Origin: Lachnospiraceae bacterium
Lineage (GTDB): Bacteria; Bacillota; Clostridia; Lachnospirales; Lachnospiraceae
Direction of reading: 5' to 3'
Assembly: GCA_900771955.1 (NCBI GenBank)
Contig: CAAGPW010000180.1
Location: 1 to 29,978, forward strand
Length of the DNA: 29,978 nt
Positions 21,016 to 29,889 of the stretch are shown one piece after another (positions within the stretch are counted from its first letter, which is position 1; every line of letters begins with the position of its first letter). The position numbers and the translations under genes were made by a program. The notes under the pieces were generated by a model. The model had not been told where the DNA came from and ran no database searches. It was given only the letters and a program-made list of their open reading frames with translations.

Positions 21016-21858
21016 TTACTTGTTCTGGTTTCTCCATTCCCGCGGAGAAACACCATAAATATTTTTAAAAGCACGGGAAAAATGAAGCTGATTTTCGTAT
21101 CCGACGGCAGAGCCGATATCTGCGATGGACAGGGAAGTCAGCTTTAATAATTCCGTTGCCTTTACCATTCGGTAGTTCATAAGAAATTCCTGTGGGGAGC
21201 GACCGGTTGAGTTGCGGAAGATTTTTCCGAAATAACTCCGGTTGATGCCACATACCGCAGCGATATCTTCAATCGAAATAGTATTCTGAAAGTTCTGTTC
21301 CATATAATTGATCGCTTCTTTTATGTAATAATCACTCATGCGCCCACTGGAGATCAGCGTTGCTGACTTTGCCGACTGCAGCAGATAATCCAAAAACAGA
21401 TACAGATGCCCGATCAGATGGAAGGAGGATTCCTGCGGATGATTGACGATATAAAGCATTTCATCGGCAAGTTTTTTTCGTAATTCTTTGGAATGGGAAT
21501 GATAAACGGGCGCGTCTTTGCACAAATCCGTGACACTTAAAGCTTCTTTTACACGTAAGCCGTCAAACTCGATCCACATATATTCCCATGGAAGCTGTTC
21601 ATCGGCAATGTAAGTATTGATCTGCCCCGGGAAAATCATAAATCCCTGTCCGCTTTTTACGGAATAGGTCTGTGTATCCCCTTTTGCATTGTCTGCCATA
21701 AGCGTTCCGGTTCCGGAAAGAACATAGTGAAACAGATAGTGGTTGCGTGTTGCAGGTCCAAAAGAATGACCGGGATCACACTGTTCGTATCCAAACTGAT
21801 ACATGCACAGATCAATAAAATTTTCATTTGGAAAAATATTAAAAAATGTATTACTCAT
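21016..21858 (-). CDS. AraC-family regulator of the alpha-galactoside operon
   Basis: 280 residues; ATG 21858 is chosen because GGAG lies 6 bases upstream. The N-terminal half is a cupin-like sugar-sensing domain (GHSFGPATRNHYLFHYVLSGTGTLM ... GQGFMIFPGQINTYIADEQLPWEYMWIEFDG). The C-terminal 100 residues hold two helix-turn-helix motifs (ISIEDIAAVCGINRSYFGKIFRNSTGRSPQEFL and SIADIGSAVGYENQLHFSRAFKNIYGVSPREWR), the AraC/XylS signature. It is divergent from the sugar transport operon, the usual arrangement for RafR/MsmR-type activators. The inducer is presumably raffinose, melibiose or a product. Confidence 0.92.
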   Translation of the reverse strand: MSNTFFNIFPNENFIDLCMYQFGYEQCDPGHSFGPATRNHYLFHYVLSGTGTLMADNAKGDTQTYSVKSGQGFMIFPGQINTYIADEQLPWEYMWIEFDGLRVKEALSVTDLCKDAPVYHSHSKELRKKLADEMLYIVNHPQESSFHLIGHLYLFLDYLLQSAKSATLISSGRMSDYYIKEAINYMEQNFQNTISIEDIAAVCGINRSYFGKIFRNSTGRSPQEFLMNYRMVKATELLKLTSLSIADIGSAVGYENQLHFSRAFKNIYGVSPREWRNQNK

Positions 21859-21897
21859 AAAACACTCCGTATATACCAAAATGCGATATTAGTATCT

Positions 21898-21977
21898 ATT
21901 ATAGCACAAAATATTGCATTTAGGTATAAAATTAAAAAAATGTAGGCATTTAAGGACGCATAAAGGTATGTTATAAT
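21898..21977. promoter_or_regulatory. Divergent promoter region of the AraC gene and sugar operon
   Basis: The operon -10 is TATAAT (21972-21977) with a poor -35 (TTTAAG), consistent with activation. The regulator -10 is TATAAT on the minus strand (21903-21898). Between them GCATTTAGG (21916-21924) and GCATTTAAGG (21946-21955) form a direct repeat 30 bp apart, about three helical turns. AraC-type activators commonly bind such direct repeats. Confidence 0.55.
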
Positions 21978-22027
21978 CAAATTATCAAAAAGGCAAGCGG
22001 ATATATTTAAGAAAAGGAGAGAGGAAT

Positions 22028-23329
22028 ATGGCAAAAAGGAATATTTTCCGTGGTCTTGCGGCTGTGCTTGCACTTGGCATGTGCATGACAGGACTCGCTG
22101 GATGCGGAAGCGAAAAAAGGGCGGATGGAAAAACGGAGATTGAAGTGGTTTCCTACAAACCAGAAGCAGTTAAGGCATTTGAAAAAATTGAAAAGGGGTT
22201 CAATGAAACACATGATGACATTCATTTGACGATTTCATCTCCAAATGAAGCAATGACCATTTTAAAGACACGTTTTATCCGGGAGGATTATCCGGATATC
22301 ATCGCAATCGGAGGAGATATCAATTATTCCAACTTTTTAGATGCAGACCTGTTTGAAGATATTTCCGGTCTGGATGAAGTTCAGACCGTAAAGCAGGCAT
22401 ATCTGGATATGGATAAGGAACTGGAGTTTATTCCAAAAGATGGCACATACGCACTTCCATATGTGGCAAATGCGGCAGGAATTTTATATAACAAAGATCT
22501 GTTTGAGGAAAATGGTTGGAAGGTTCCGACCACCTGGCAGGAATTTATGGAACTGTGTGATGAAATAAAACAGAGCGGAACACTTCCGTTGTATCTGGGC
22601 TTTAAAGATACCTGGACCTGTCTGGCTCCGTGGAATGCGTTGGCAGTCGGACTTACCGATTCGGATACCTGCAATCAGGTAAATATGGGAAATACCACAT
22701 TTTTCGATACGTATGGACCGGTAGCAGAAAAGATGCGTGCGCTTTTGGATTACGCAGAAAAAAATCCGTATGCATACGGTTATAACGACGCATGTACGGC
22801 ATTTGCCCGCGGGGAATCTGCCATGTATCCGATTGGAAGCTATGCGATCCCGCAGATCAAATCGGTCAATCCGGATATGAATATCGGTTCTTTTACATTT
22901 CCTGCAAATGATAACGAATCAGACAATGTATTAAATTCAGGAATTGATCTGCAGTTTTCCGTAATGAAAGCATGCAAAAATAAAGAGGCTGCATATGAAG
23001 TTTTAAAGTATCTGTATGACGATGAGACCATTCAGATTTATCTGGATGATCAGGGCGGAATTGCCTGCAAGGATGGCGATTTCGCAATTCCGGAAACACT
23101 TGAGGATATGCGGCCTTATATTGAAAACAACCGCATGGCAGATTATCAGGATCACCATTATCCGAGTGAGATGAGTGTGGATGCCATGATCCAGACGTTC
23201 CTGCTGGATACAAGAGACAATGCACAGGAAAAGTTTTTGAAAAAATTTGATTCCGACTGGAAACGCTACAACCGGGATCTGATTCGGAAAGTACAGGATT
23301 ATCAGAAAGAACAGGAGGATGCACAATGA
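22028..23329 (+). CDS. Carbohydrate ABC transporter, substrate-binding lipoprotein
   Basis: 433 residues, family 1 sugar-binding protein (MsmE/RafE-like). The signal peptide ends in the lipobox GLAGC (Cys about 26). The mature part shows EIEVVSYKPEAVKAFEKIEKGFNETHDDIHLTI, the hinge region YALPYVANAAGILYNKDLFEENGWKVPTTWQEFMELCDEIK, and the conserved FARGESAMYPIGSYAIPQIK. It delivers sugar to the two permeases that follow. The AgaSK context predicts raffinose-family oligosaccharides or melibiose. AAGGAGAGAGG precedes the ATG. Its stop overlaps the first permease start. Confidence 0.93.
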   Translation: MAKRNIFRGLAAVLALGMCMTGLAGCGSEKRADGKTEIEVVSYKPEAVKAFEKIEKGFNETHDDIHLTISSPNEAMTILKTRFIREDYPDIIAIGGDINYSNFLDADLFEDISGLDEVQTVKQAYLDMDKELEFIPKDGTYALPYVANAAGILYNKDLFEENGWKVPTTWQEFMELCDEIKQSGTLPLYLGFKDTWTCLAPWNALAVGLTDSDTCNQVNMGNTTFFDTYGPVAEKMRALLDYAEKNPYAYGYNDACTAFARGESAMYPIGSYAIPQIKSVNPDMNIGSFTFPANDNESDNVLNSGIDLQFSVMKACKNKEAAYEVLKYLYDDETIQIYLDDQGGIACKDGDFAIPETLEDMRPYIENNRMADYQDHHYPSEMSVDAMIQTFLLDTRDNAQEKFLKKFDSDWKRYNRDLIRKVQDYQKEQEDAQ

Positions 23330-24201
23330 AAAAGAAAATGTCAAACAGAGACAAAACATTCTGGGCGGTTATCATACCGGTTGTAATCTTATTTTTTGCA
23401 TTCAATACGCTTCCAATGATCAAAGGTGTGATTTACAGTTTTACCAATTATAAAGGATACGGAACTTACGATTATGTCGGGTTCCGGAACTATGCGGATC
23501 TGTTTACGGATTCCCGAGTGGGAAAAAGCTATTTGTTTACGTTTAAATATGCACTGGCAGGAACGATACTGGTAAATGTGCTGAGTCTGATCATGGCAGT
23601 TGGATTAAACAGTGCAATCCGTTTTAAAAGTGCACTGCGCGGTATTTATTTTGTACCGAATATTTTAGGCGGACTTGTCATCGGCTATATTTTCAGTTTC
23701 ATTTTTACTTACATTCTCCCAACGGTGGGAAATGTGTTCCACATTGGATTTTTACAGAACAGTATTCTCGCAAGTGAAAAATACGCATGGATTGGTGTGC
23801 TGATTGTTGGTGTATGGCAGGCAGTTGCCATGAATACCATCATCTATATCTCCGGTCTGCAGACTGTCCCGGAGGAAGTCTACGAGGCGAGCATGCTTGA
23901 CGGAGCCAGTAAATGGAAGCAGTTCTGGAAAGTAACATTTCCACTGGTGATACCGTTTGTGACGATCAATCTGGTACTGAGCACAAAGAATTTTCTCATG
24001 GTATTCGACCAGATCATGTCATTGACCAAGGGAGGTCCGGCACAGAGCACCGAATCGATCTCTTACCTGATTTATAAAAATGGTATGGATGGCGGACAGT
24101 TTGGATTCCAGAGTGCAAATGCAGTCATTTTCTTTATTGTGATTGTGGCGATTTCACTTTTCCAGATGACAGTCATGAATAAGAAGGAGGAGCAGTTATG
24201 A
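23326..24201 (+). CDS. Carbohydrate ABC transporter permease 1 (MalF/UgpA type)
   Basis: 291 residues with six membrane helices. The start PVVILFFAFNTLPMIKGVIYSFTNYKGYGTYDYVGFRNYADLF is typical of sugar permease subunits. The EAA loop reads EVYEASMLDGASKWKQFWKVTFPLVIP. The ATG overlaps the lipoprotein stop by four bases (ATGA). It pairs with the next permease; no ATPase gene is in the operon, so a multitask MsmK/UgpC-like ATPase encoded elsewhere is expected. Confidence 0.93.
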   Translation: MKKKMSNRDKTFWAVIIPVVILFFAFNTLPMIKGVIYSFTNYKGYGTYDYVGFRNYADLFTDSRVGKSYLFTFKYALAGTILVNVLSLIMAVGLNSAIRFKSALRGIYFVPNILGGLVIGYIFSFIFTYILPTVGNVFHIGFLQNSILASEKYAWIGVLIVGVWQAVAMNTIIYISGLQTVPEEVYEASMLDGASKWKQFWKVTFPLVIPFVTINLVLSTKNFLMVFDQIMSLTKGGPAQSTESISYLIYKNGMDGGQFGFQSANAVIFFIVIVAISLFQMTVMNKKEEQL

Positions 24202-25040
24202 TGAAAGAAAAACAGAAAACAAACCGGGTACTTACGATTGTTCTGATTTTGGGGACGGTTACCGTATTTTTTCCGCTGTATATGGCAGTGATCATTGCAT
24301 TTAAGAAACCGAGTGAGATGACAAACGATGTGGCGGGTGCACTTTCTTTCCCGAAACAGTGGAGTTTTGAAAATTTCCGTCAGGCAATGGAAGTGACCGA
24401 TTTCTGGCACTCTCTTGGAAACAGTTTACTGATCACTCTGGTAACAATCGTACTGGCAATCCTGATCCACTCAATTGCAGGGTATGTGATCGGGCGCGGC
24501 ATGGCAAGAAGAAAAAGTTTCCGATTTATCTATCTGTATATTGTCAGTGGTATGTTTGTTCCGTTTTCCATCTTAATGATGCCTCTGGTAAAGCAGACGG
24601 CGCATATGGGGCTTGGAAACCGTGCCGGTGTCATCCTGCTGTATCTGGTATTTTACATGCCGATGAATGTTCTGCTTTACAGTGGCTACTTAAAAAATAT
24701 TCCGATAGCGCTGGAAGAGGCTGCAGATATTGACGGAGCAAGCACATGGACTACTTACTGGAAAGTGGTCTTTCCAATGATGATGCCAATGCATGCAACA
24801 GTTGCAATCCTGACAGCTCTTGGAACCTGGAATGATGTTATGACACCACTTGTGATCATGTCTGGAACCGGACAGAATACGCTGCCACTTGCACAGCTTA
24901 ACTTCCAGACACAGTTTGGAACCAACTACAATCTGGCGTTTGCCTCCTATATTCTGGCGCTGATCCCGATCCTGATCTTTTATGTGATCTGCCAGAAACA
25001 GATTTTAAATGGTGTGGCAAACGGTGCAGTCAAAGGATAA
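24198..25040 (+). CDS. Carbohydrate ABC transporter permease 2 (MalG/UgpE type)
   Basis: 280 residues with six membrane helices and the EAA loop IALEEAADIDGASTWTTYWKVVFPMMMP. The late segment GTWNDVMTPLVIMSG is typical of this subunit. The ATG overlaps the stop of permease 1 by four bases, and GGAGGAG lies 9 bases upstream inside that gene. Confidence 0.93.
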   Translation: MMKEKQKTNRVLTIVLILGTVTVFFPLYMAVIIAFKKPSEMTNDVAGALSFPKQWSFENFRQAMEVTDFWHSLGNSLLITLVTIVLAILIHSIAGYVIGRGMARRKSFRFIYLYIVSGMFVPFSILMMPLVKQTAHMGLGNRAGVILLYLVFYMPMNVLLYSGYLKNIPIALEEAADIDGASTWTTYWKVVFPMMMPMHATVAILTALGTWNDVMTPLVIMSGTGQNTLPLAQLNFQTQFGTNYNLAFASYILALIPILIFYVICQKQILNGVANGAVKG

Positions 25041-25062
25041 AGAATAAAACGAGGTGACTTCT

Positions 25063-27870
25063 ATGGCAATTATATACAATCCAAATAAAAAAATCTTTAC
25101 CCTGCATACAGCGCATACAACCTATCAGCTGCAGGTCGATCCACTGGGATATCTGCTGCATCTGTACTACGGAGAAAAAACAAACAGTTCCATGGACTAT
25201 GTTTTAACCTATGCAGACCGTGGATTTTCCGGAAATCCTTATGCAGCCGGCATGGACCGCACTTATTCGCTGGATGCGCTGCCACAGGAGTATCCGTCCC
25301 TTGGCACCGGGGATTACCGCAATATCGCGCTGAATATCAAAAATGAAAAAGGGGTGGAAAGCGCAGATCTGCTTTTTAAGAGCTATGAGATCCGAAACGG
25401 TAAATACCGGTTGCAGGGACTTCCGGCTGTCTGGGCAGACGAAAAGGAAGCACAGACACTGGAAATTGTCCTTGCAGATGAAAACGCACAGGTTGAAGTA
25501 CATCTGCTGTACGGTGTTCTGGAAGAGAACGATGTCATTACAAGGAGTGTCCGGATTAAAAATACGGGAACCGGGCAGATTACGATTGAAAAGGCAGCGG
25601 CAGCCTGTCTGGATTTTGTACAGGGAGATTTTGATGTCCTGCGGTTTTATGGAAAGCATGCCATGGAGCGCAATCTGGAACGCACGCCGCTGGGACATGG
25701 AACCATTGCGTTTGGCAGCCGCAGGGGAACATCCAGCCATCAGTATAATCCTGCCGTGATTCTGGCAGAAAAAGGGACAACCGAGACCGCAGGCAGCTGC
25801 TATGGCATGCTGTTTGTATACAGCGGAAATTTCTCCTGTGAGGCAGAAAAAGACCAGTTCAACCAGACGCGCCTGCTTCTCGGATTAAATGAAGAACTGT
25901 TTTCGTATCCGCTTGCGGAAGGAGAAACCTTTACGGTGCCGGAAGTTATTTTATCTTATTCGGCAGATGGATTATCGGCATTGTCGCAACAGTATCATAA
26001 CTGCATCCGCAATCATGTGTGCCGCAGCAAATATGTTCATATGCAGCGTCCAGTGCTGATCAACAGCTGGGAGGCAGCCTATTTCGATTTTACGGGAGAT
26101 ACGATTGTGGATCTGGCAAAAGAAGCAGCTTCCCTTGGAATTGATATGGTAGTAATGGATGACGGCTGGTTCGGGAAAAGAAATGATGACAATTCTTCCC
26201 TTGGTGACTGGCGGGTCAATGAAACGAAACTGGGTCGCAGCCTAGCAGAGCTTATTAGCCGCGTGCATGAGCAGGGCGTGAAATTTGGCATCTGGATTGA
26301 GCCGGAGATGGTCAATGAAGACAGTGATCTGTACCGGGCGCACCCGGACTGGGCGATCCGGATTCCGGGGAAAAAGCCGGTGCGTTCGAGAAACCAGTTA
26401 CTGCTTGATTTTTCCAGAAAAGAAGTGCGCGATTGTGTCTTTGACCAGATCTGTGCCGTGCTCGATCAGGGACAAATTGATTATGTCAAGTGGGATATGA
26501 ACCGCAGCATGGCAGATGTCTATGCCGGAAATCTTTCCTATGATTATGTGCTTGGTGTCTATGATTTTCTGGAGCACCTGTGCAGCCGCTATCCGGATCT
26601 TCTGCTGGAGGGATGCAGCGGTGGCGGCGGCAGGTTTGACGCGGGAATGCTTTATTATTCCCCACAGATCTGGTGCAGCGATAATACCGATGCGATCAAC
26701 CGCACAAGAATCCAGTACGGAACTTCGTTTTTCTATCCGGTTTCCGCGATGGGGGCACATGTTTCGGCGGTGCCAAATCACCAGACCGGACGGGTGACAA
26801 GTTTCCACACCCGCGGGGTGACGGCAATGGCGGGAACTTTCGGTTACGAATTAAACCCGGCGCTTTTATCGGATGAGGAAAAACAGCAGATCCGGGAGCA
26901 GATCAAAACGTACAAGAAGTATGAAACGCTCATTAACGAGGGAACGTACTGGCGGCTGTCAGATCCGTTTACGGATGAAATTGCGGCATGGATGTCCGTC
27001 TCAGAGCAACAGGATCATGCACTGGTAAGCGTAGTGCGTCTTATGGCAGAGGCAAATCAGGCGACCGTTTATGTCCGCCTGCGTGGGTTAAAACAGGATG
27101 CCGTGTATCTGGAAGAACAAAGCGGCAGGCAGTATTCCGGTGCAGCACTGATGCATGCGGGAATTCCGCTTCCCCCATTTACCAAAGAATATGAGGCATA
27201 TCAGTTTGCTTTTACAGAACTGAAAGAGGCTGGAACTTTATATGAAAAAGTGCAGAAATGGTGTGACAGGAATGCCAAAAATCGAGTGGTCATCAGCCTT
27301 TACGGTGGTTCCGGTTCCGGAAAAACAACACTTGCAACGGCATTGCAGCAGTACTTTTTAAATGATGGCAGGGGCTGCTATCTGCTCTCGGGCGATGATT
27401 ATCCACACCGGATTCCAAAACGCAACGATGAAGAACGGATGCGTGTGTATAAAGAGACCGGGGAAGACGGACTGCGTGGATATCTCGGAACAAAGAAAGA
27501 AATTGATTTCGACCGGATCAATGAAGTGCTTGCGGCATTTCATGAGGGAAAAGATACGATCACCTTGCGGCATATGGGACGGGAAGATGGCGAGATCTCA
27601 TCGGAAGAAACCGATTTTTCCGGAATATCCGTATTACTTCTGGAGTGGACACACGGAGGCAGTGACGATTTACATGGTGTGGATCTGCCCGTCTTTCTGG
27701 AAAGTTCCCCGGAGGAGACAAAGGAGCGGCGCATCCGCAGAAACCGCGATGAGAATGCCGCAAGCCCGTTTATCTGCCGCGTGGTAGAACTGGAACAGGA
27801 AAAACTTGAAGTGCAGCGAAAAAATGCAGGATTAATCGTGGGAAAGGACGGAAGAGTTTATGAACCATAA
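25063..27870 (+). CDS. agaSK: Bifunctional alpha-galactosidase (GH36)/sucrose kinase, AgaSK type
   Basis: 935 residues from ATG 25063 (AGGTGA 6 bases upstream; GTG 25054 lies inside that site). Residues about 1-720 are a GH36 alpha-galactosidase: beta-sandwich domain, then barrel motifs MVVMDDGWFGKRNDD, FGIWIEPEMVNEDSDL, the nucleophile Asp478 in VKWDMNR and the acid/base Asp540 in CSDNTDAINR. Residues about 735-935 form a P-loop kinase related to uridine kinases: Walker A GGSGSGKTT (748-756), LLSGDDYPHRIP and a basic lid region ERRIRRNRDENA. AgaSK of Ruminococcus gnavus has this layout, removing galactose from raffinose or melibiose and phosphorylating sucrose at C6 of glucose or fructose as reported. 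No signal peptide, so it acts inside the cell on imported sugar. It overlaps the next gene by 11 bases. Confidence 0.94.
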   Translation: MAIIYNPNKKIFTLHTAHTTYQLQVDPLGYLLHLYYGEKTNSSMDYVLTYADRGFSGNPYAAGMDRTYSLDALPQEYPSLGTGDYRNIALNIKNEKGVESADLLFKSYEIRNGKYRLQGLPAVWADEKEAQTLEIVLADENAQVEVHLLYGVLEENDVITRSVRIKNTGTGQITIEKAAAACLDFVQGDFDVLRFYGKHAMERNLERTPLGHGTIAFGSRRGTSSHQYNPAVILAEKGTTETAGSCYGMLFVYSGNFSCEAEKDQFNQTRLLLGLNEELFSYPLAEGETFTVPEVILSYSADGLSALSQQYHNCIRNHVCRSKYVHMQRPVLINSWEAAYFDFTGDTIVDLAKEAASLGIDMVVMDDGWFGKRNDDNSSLGDWRVNETKLGRSLAELISRVHEQGVKFGIWIEPEMVNEDSDLYRAHPDWAIRIPGKKPVRSRNQLLLDFSRKEVRDCVFDQICAVLDQGQIDYVKWDMNRSMADVYAGNLSYDYVLGVYDFLEHLCSRYPDLLLEGCSGGGGRFDAGMLYYSPQIWCSDNTDAINRTRIQYGTSFFYPVSAMGAHVSAVPNHQTGRVTSFHTRGVTAMAGTFGYELNPALLSDEEKQQIREQIKTYKKYETLINEGTYWRLSDPFTDEIAAWMSVSEQQDHALVSVVRLMAEANQATVYVRLRGLKQDAVYLEEQSGRQYSGAALMHAGIPLPPFTKEYEAYQFAFTELKEAGTLYEKVQKWCDRNAKNRVVISLYGGSGSGKTTLATALQQYFLNDGRGCYLLSGDDYPHRIPKRNDEERMRVYKETGEDGLRGYLGTKKEIDFDRINEVLAAFHEGKDTITLRHMGREDGEISSEETDFSGISVLLLEWTHGGSDDLHGVDLPVFLESSPEETKERRIRRNRDENAASPFICRVVELEQEKLEVQRKNAGLIVGKDGRVYEP

Positions 27871-29338
27871 ACCGATGCTCAATGCATATCCCGACAGCCT
27901 TGGAGGAAATCTGGGGGATATTGTAACATTGCTCAAAACTGAGGCAATGCAGGATGTATTTTCTTCTTTTTACATCCTGCCGAGCCTATATCATTCCGAT
28001 CTCGACCGGGGATTTTCCGTGATCGATTATGACCTGAATGAGCAGCTTGCCAACCGGGAAGACCTTGACCAGTTAAAGAATATGGGGATTGACCTGAAAC
28101 TGGATTTTATTTTAAACCATGCTTCCGCACAGTCCCCACAGTTTCAGGATCTTGTGGAAAAAGGGGAAGCTTCTGCGTACCGCGATTTTTTCATCGACTG
28201 GAACCGCTTCTGGGAAGGGCATGGAACCATGACGGAGGAAGGCTATATCCAGCCGGAGGAAAGCTGCCTGAAGCAGATGTTTTTCCGCAAACCCGGGCTG
28301 CCGATCCTGTTGGTGGAATTTCCGGATGGAAAAAAAGTGCCGTACTGGAATACCTTTTATCAGGAAGTGCATGGCAGACAGTATCTCGGACAGATGGATG
28401 TAAACATCCAGTCACCAAAAGTGTGGGAGTTTTATCGTGAAACACTGGAAAAAATAGCCTCTTACGGCGCGGCGATTGTGCGGCTGGATGCCTTTGCCTA
28501 TGCGCCGAAGACACCGGGAAAGAAAAACTTTCTCAATGATCCGGAAACGTGGGAACTTTTACAGAAGATCCATGCGCTGGCAGAACCTTTGGGACTTACG
28601 CTTTTGCCAGAGATCCACGCAGCGTATGATGAAAAAATATATGAGACACTTGCAGAAAAAGGCTATGCAACCTATGACTTTTTCCTGCCGGGACTGGTCA
28701 TTGATGCGATTGAGAACCGGCGGGGAACGTACCTTGCGGCATGGGCGAAGGAGATTGTGGAAAAGAAGATCTCCACGGTCAACATGCTCGGCTGTCACGA
28801 TGGCATCCCGCTTCTGGACTTAAAGGGGCTGCTTCCGGAAGAGGAAATCCAGTCGTTAATTGAACGGATCGTATCCCGCGGAGGCATGGTCAAAAATTTA
28901 CATGGCCAAAAGAATCTGTATTATCAGGTAAATGCCACATATTACAGTGCATTGGGTGCGTCGGACGAAAAAATGCTTCTGGCGCGTGCTATACAGATGT
29001 TTATGCCGGGCAAACCGCAGGTCTGGTATCTGGATCTGTTTGCCGGAAAAAATGACCATGAAGCGGTGCGGCGCGCGGGAGAATCAGGACATAAGGAAAT
29101 CAACCGGACAAATCTTTCCACGGATCAGATCACGGAAGGGTTGAAAAAAGATGTGGTTCAAAAACAGCTTGCGTTAATCCGCATGCGAAATACCCATAAG
29201 GCATTTTCGGAAGGCGCAGAGGTAGCAATCTCAGGAGGGGAGAGGTCTCTGGAAATCCGCTGGGAATATAATAGTGCATTTGCAACATTATATGTAAATT
29301 TTGAATCAGGAACATATACAATAGTAGAAAGCAGATAG
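27860..29338 (+). CDS. GH13_18 phosphorylase, probable sucrose 6F-phosphate phosphorylase
   Basis: 492 residues. It follows the sucrose phosphorylase plan: N-terminus MLNAYPDSLGGNLGDI (compare ITYADSLG in GtfA), YILPSLYHSDLDRGFSVIDYDL, nucleophile Asp210 in VRLDAFAYA, acid/base Glu251 in LLPEIHAAYDE and the third acid Asp314 in GCHDGIP. The loop after it (HDGIPLLDLKGLL rather than HDGIGVxD) and the site beside a sucrose kinase favour sucrose 6-phosphate as substrate, as shown for the AgaSK-linked enzyme of R. gnavus. The products would be alpha-glucose 1-phosphate and fructose 6-phosphate. Plain sucrose phosphorylase remains possible. It starts within the end of agaSK; no terminator follows, and a rearrangement joint lies immediately downstream. 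Confidence 0.88.
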   Translation: MNHKPMLNAYPDSLGGNLGDIVTLLKTEAMQDVFSSFYILPSLYHSDLDRGFSVIDYDLNEQLANREDLDQLKNMGIDLKLDFILNHASAQSPQFQDLVEKGEASAYRDFFIDWNRFWEGHGTMTEEGYIQPEESCLKQMFFRKPGLPILLVEFPDGKKVPYWNTFYQEVHGRQYLGQMDVNIQSPKVWEFYRETLEKIASYGAAIVRLDAFAYAPKTPGKKNFLNDPETWELLQKIHALAEPLGLTLLPEIHAAYDEKIYETLAEKGYATYDFFLPGLVIDAIENRRGTYLAAWAKEIVEKKISTVNMLGCHDGIPLLDLKGLLPEEEIQSLIERIVSRGGMVKNLHGQKNLYYQVNATYYSALGASDEKMLLARAIQMFMPGKPQVWYLDLFAGKNDHEAVRRAGESGHKEINRTNLSTDQITEGLKKDVVQKQLALIRMRNTHKAFSEGAEVAISGGERSLEIRWEYNSAFATLYVNFESGTYTIVESR

Positions 29339-29885
29339 TTGGCTTTAAATCTTCCAACAGGATATTGATGTAATACTGTTCTGTCTCAATGTGAGAAGTA
29401 TCAAATATTTTTGTAAAAACATCAGTGGAGTCGCCACCGAGTTCGTTCAGTTTATATCTCATCACATCAAGAAAAGCATTTGCTATCTGAATTCCTTTAT
29501 CATTAAAACCATCAATATAGATTTCCAGGTCAGTTATGAATTTGTGGAAGCTTTCATGAGAGAGTAATTCTGATAATAACCGTGGATTATATTTTTCATC
29601 AGTCAGTATTTGGACTGCATCATCATTGAGATGCAGATCGGATACTGACTTATTTGTATGTTCACGTAGTTCGGTTCGGCAAAGAAGATAATCGGTGCTT
29701 ACATGATAGAAGTCTGCAAGCGTCAGTAGATTGCCAAGTGATATATCTACATTTTCATCTTTTGCATAGTTGCCAAGTGTGGAACTCGGGATGCCAGTAG
29801 CATCAGACAATTCCTGCAATGACATTCTTTTTTCTGCGACTCTCAAATCTTTCAGTCGTTCGGGTATGGTAAGTCTTGTGTGCAT
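29130..29885 (-). CDS. XRE-family regulator of mobile-element type, 3'-truncated with read-through tail (probable remnant)
   Basis: The open frame has 251 codons, but only about the first 182 (29885 to about 29340) look native. MHTRLTIPERLKDLRVAEKRMSLQELSDATGIPSSTLGNYAKDENVDISLGNLLTLADFYHVSTDYLL is the HTH domain of a regulator common on clostridial integrative elements. It continues with DLHLNDDAVQIL and LEIYIDGFNDKGIQIANAFLDVMRYKL. At YYINILLEDLKP the expected C-terminal helix is lost, and the frame runs on antisense through the last 209 bases of the phosphorylase gene. No ribosome binding site precedes the ATG either. Both ends therefore look cut, so function is doubtful. Confidence 0.75.
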   Translation of the reverse strand: MHTRLTIPERLKDLRVAEKRMSLQELSDATGIPSSTLGNYAKDENVDISLGNLLTLADFYHVSTDYLLCRTELREHTNKSVSDLHLNDDAVQILTDEKYNPRLLSELLSHESFHKFITDLEIYIDGFNDKGIQIANAFLDVMRYKLNELGGDSTDVFTKIFDTSHIETEQYYINILLEDLKPTICFLLLYMFLIQNLHIMLQMHYYIPSGFPETSPLLRLLPLRLPKMPYGYFACGLTQAVFEPHLFSTLP

Positions 29886-29889
29886 AGTA

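Noticed and set aside
22893..23423. 176-codon minus-strand frame across the sugar-binding protein and permease 1
   Set aside because: It is antisense to two clearly conserved genes and encodes low-complexity His/Ser/Pro-rich sequence.
25054..25062. GTG start for AgaSK three codons upstream
   Set aside because: The GTG is part of the ribosome binding site AGGTGA that serves ATG 25063.
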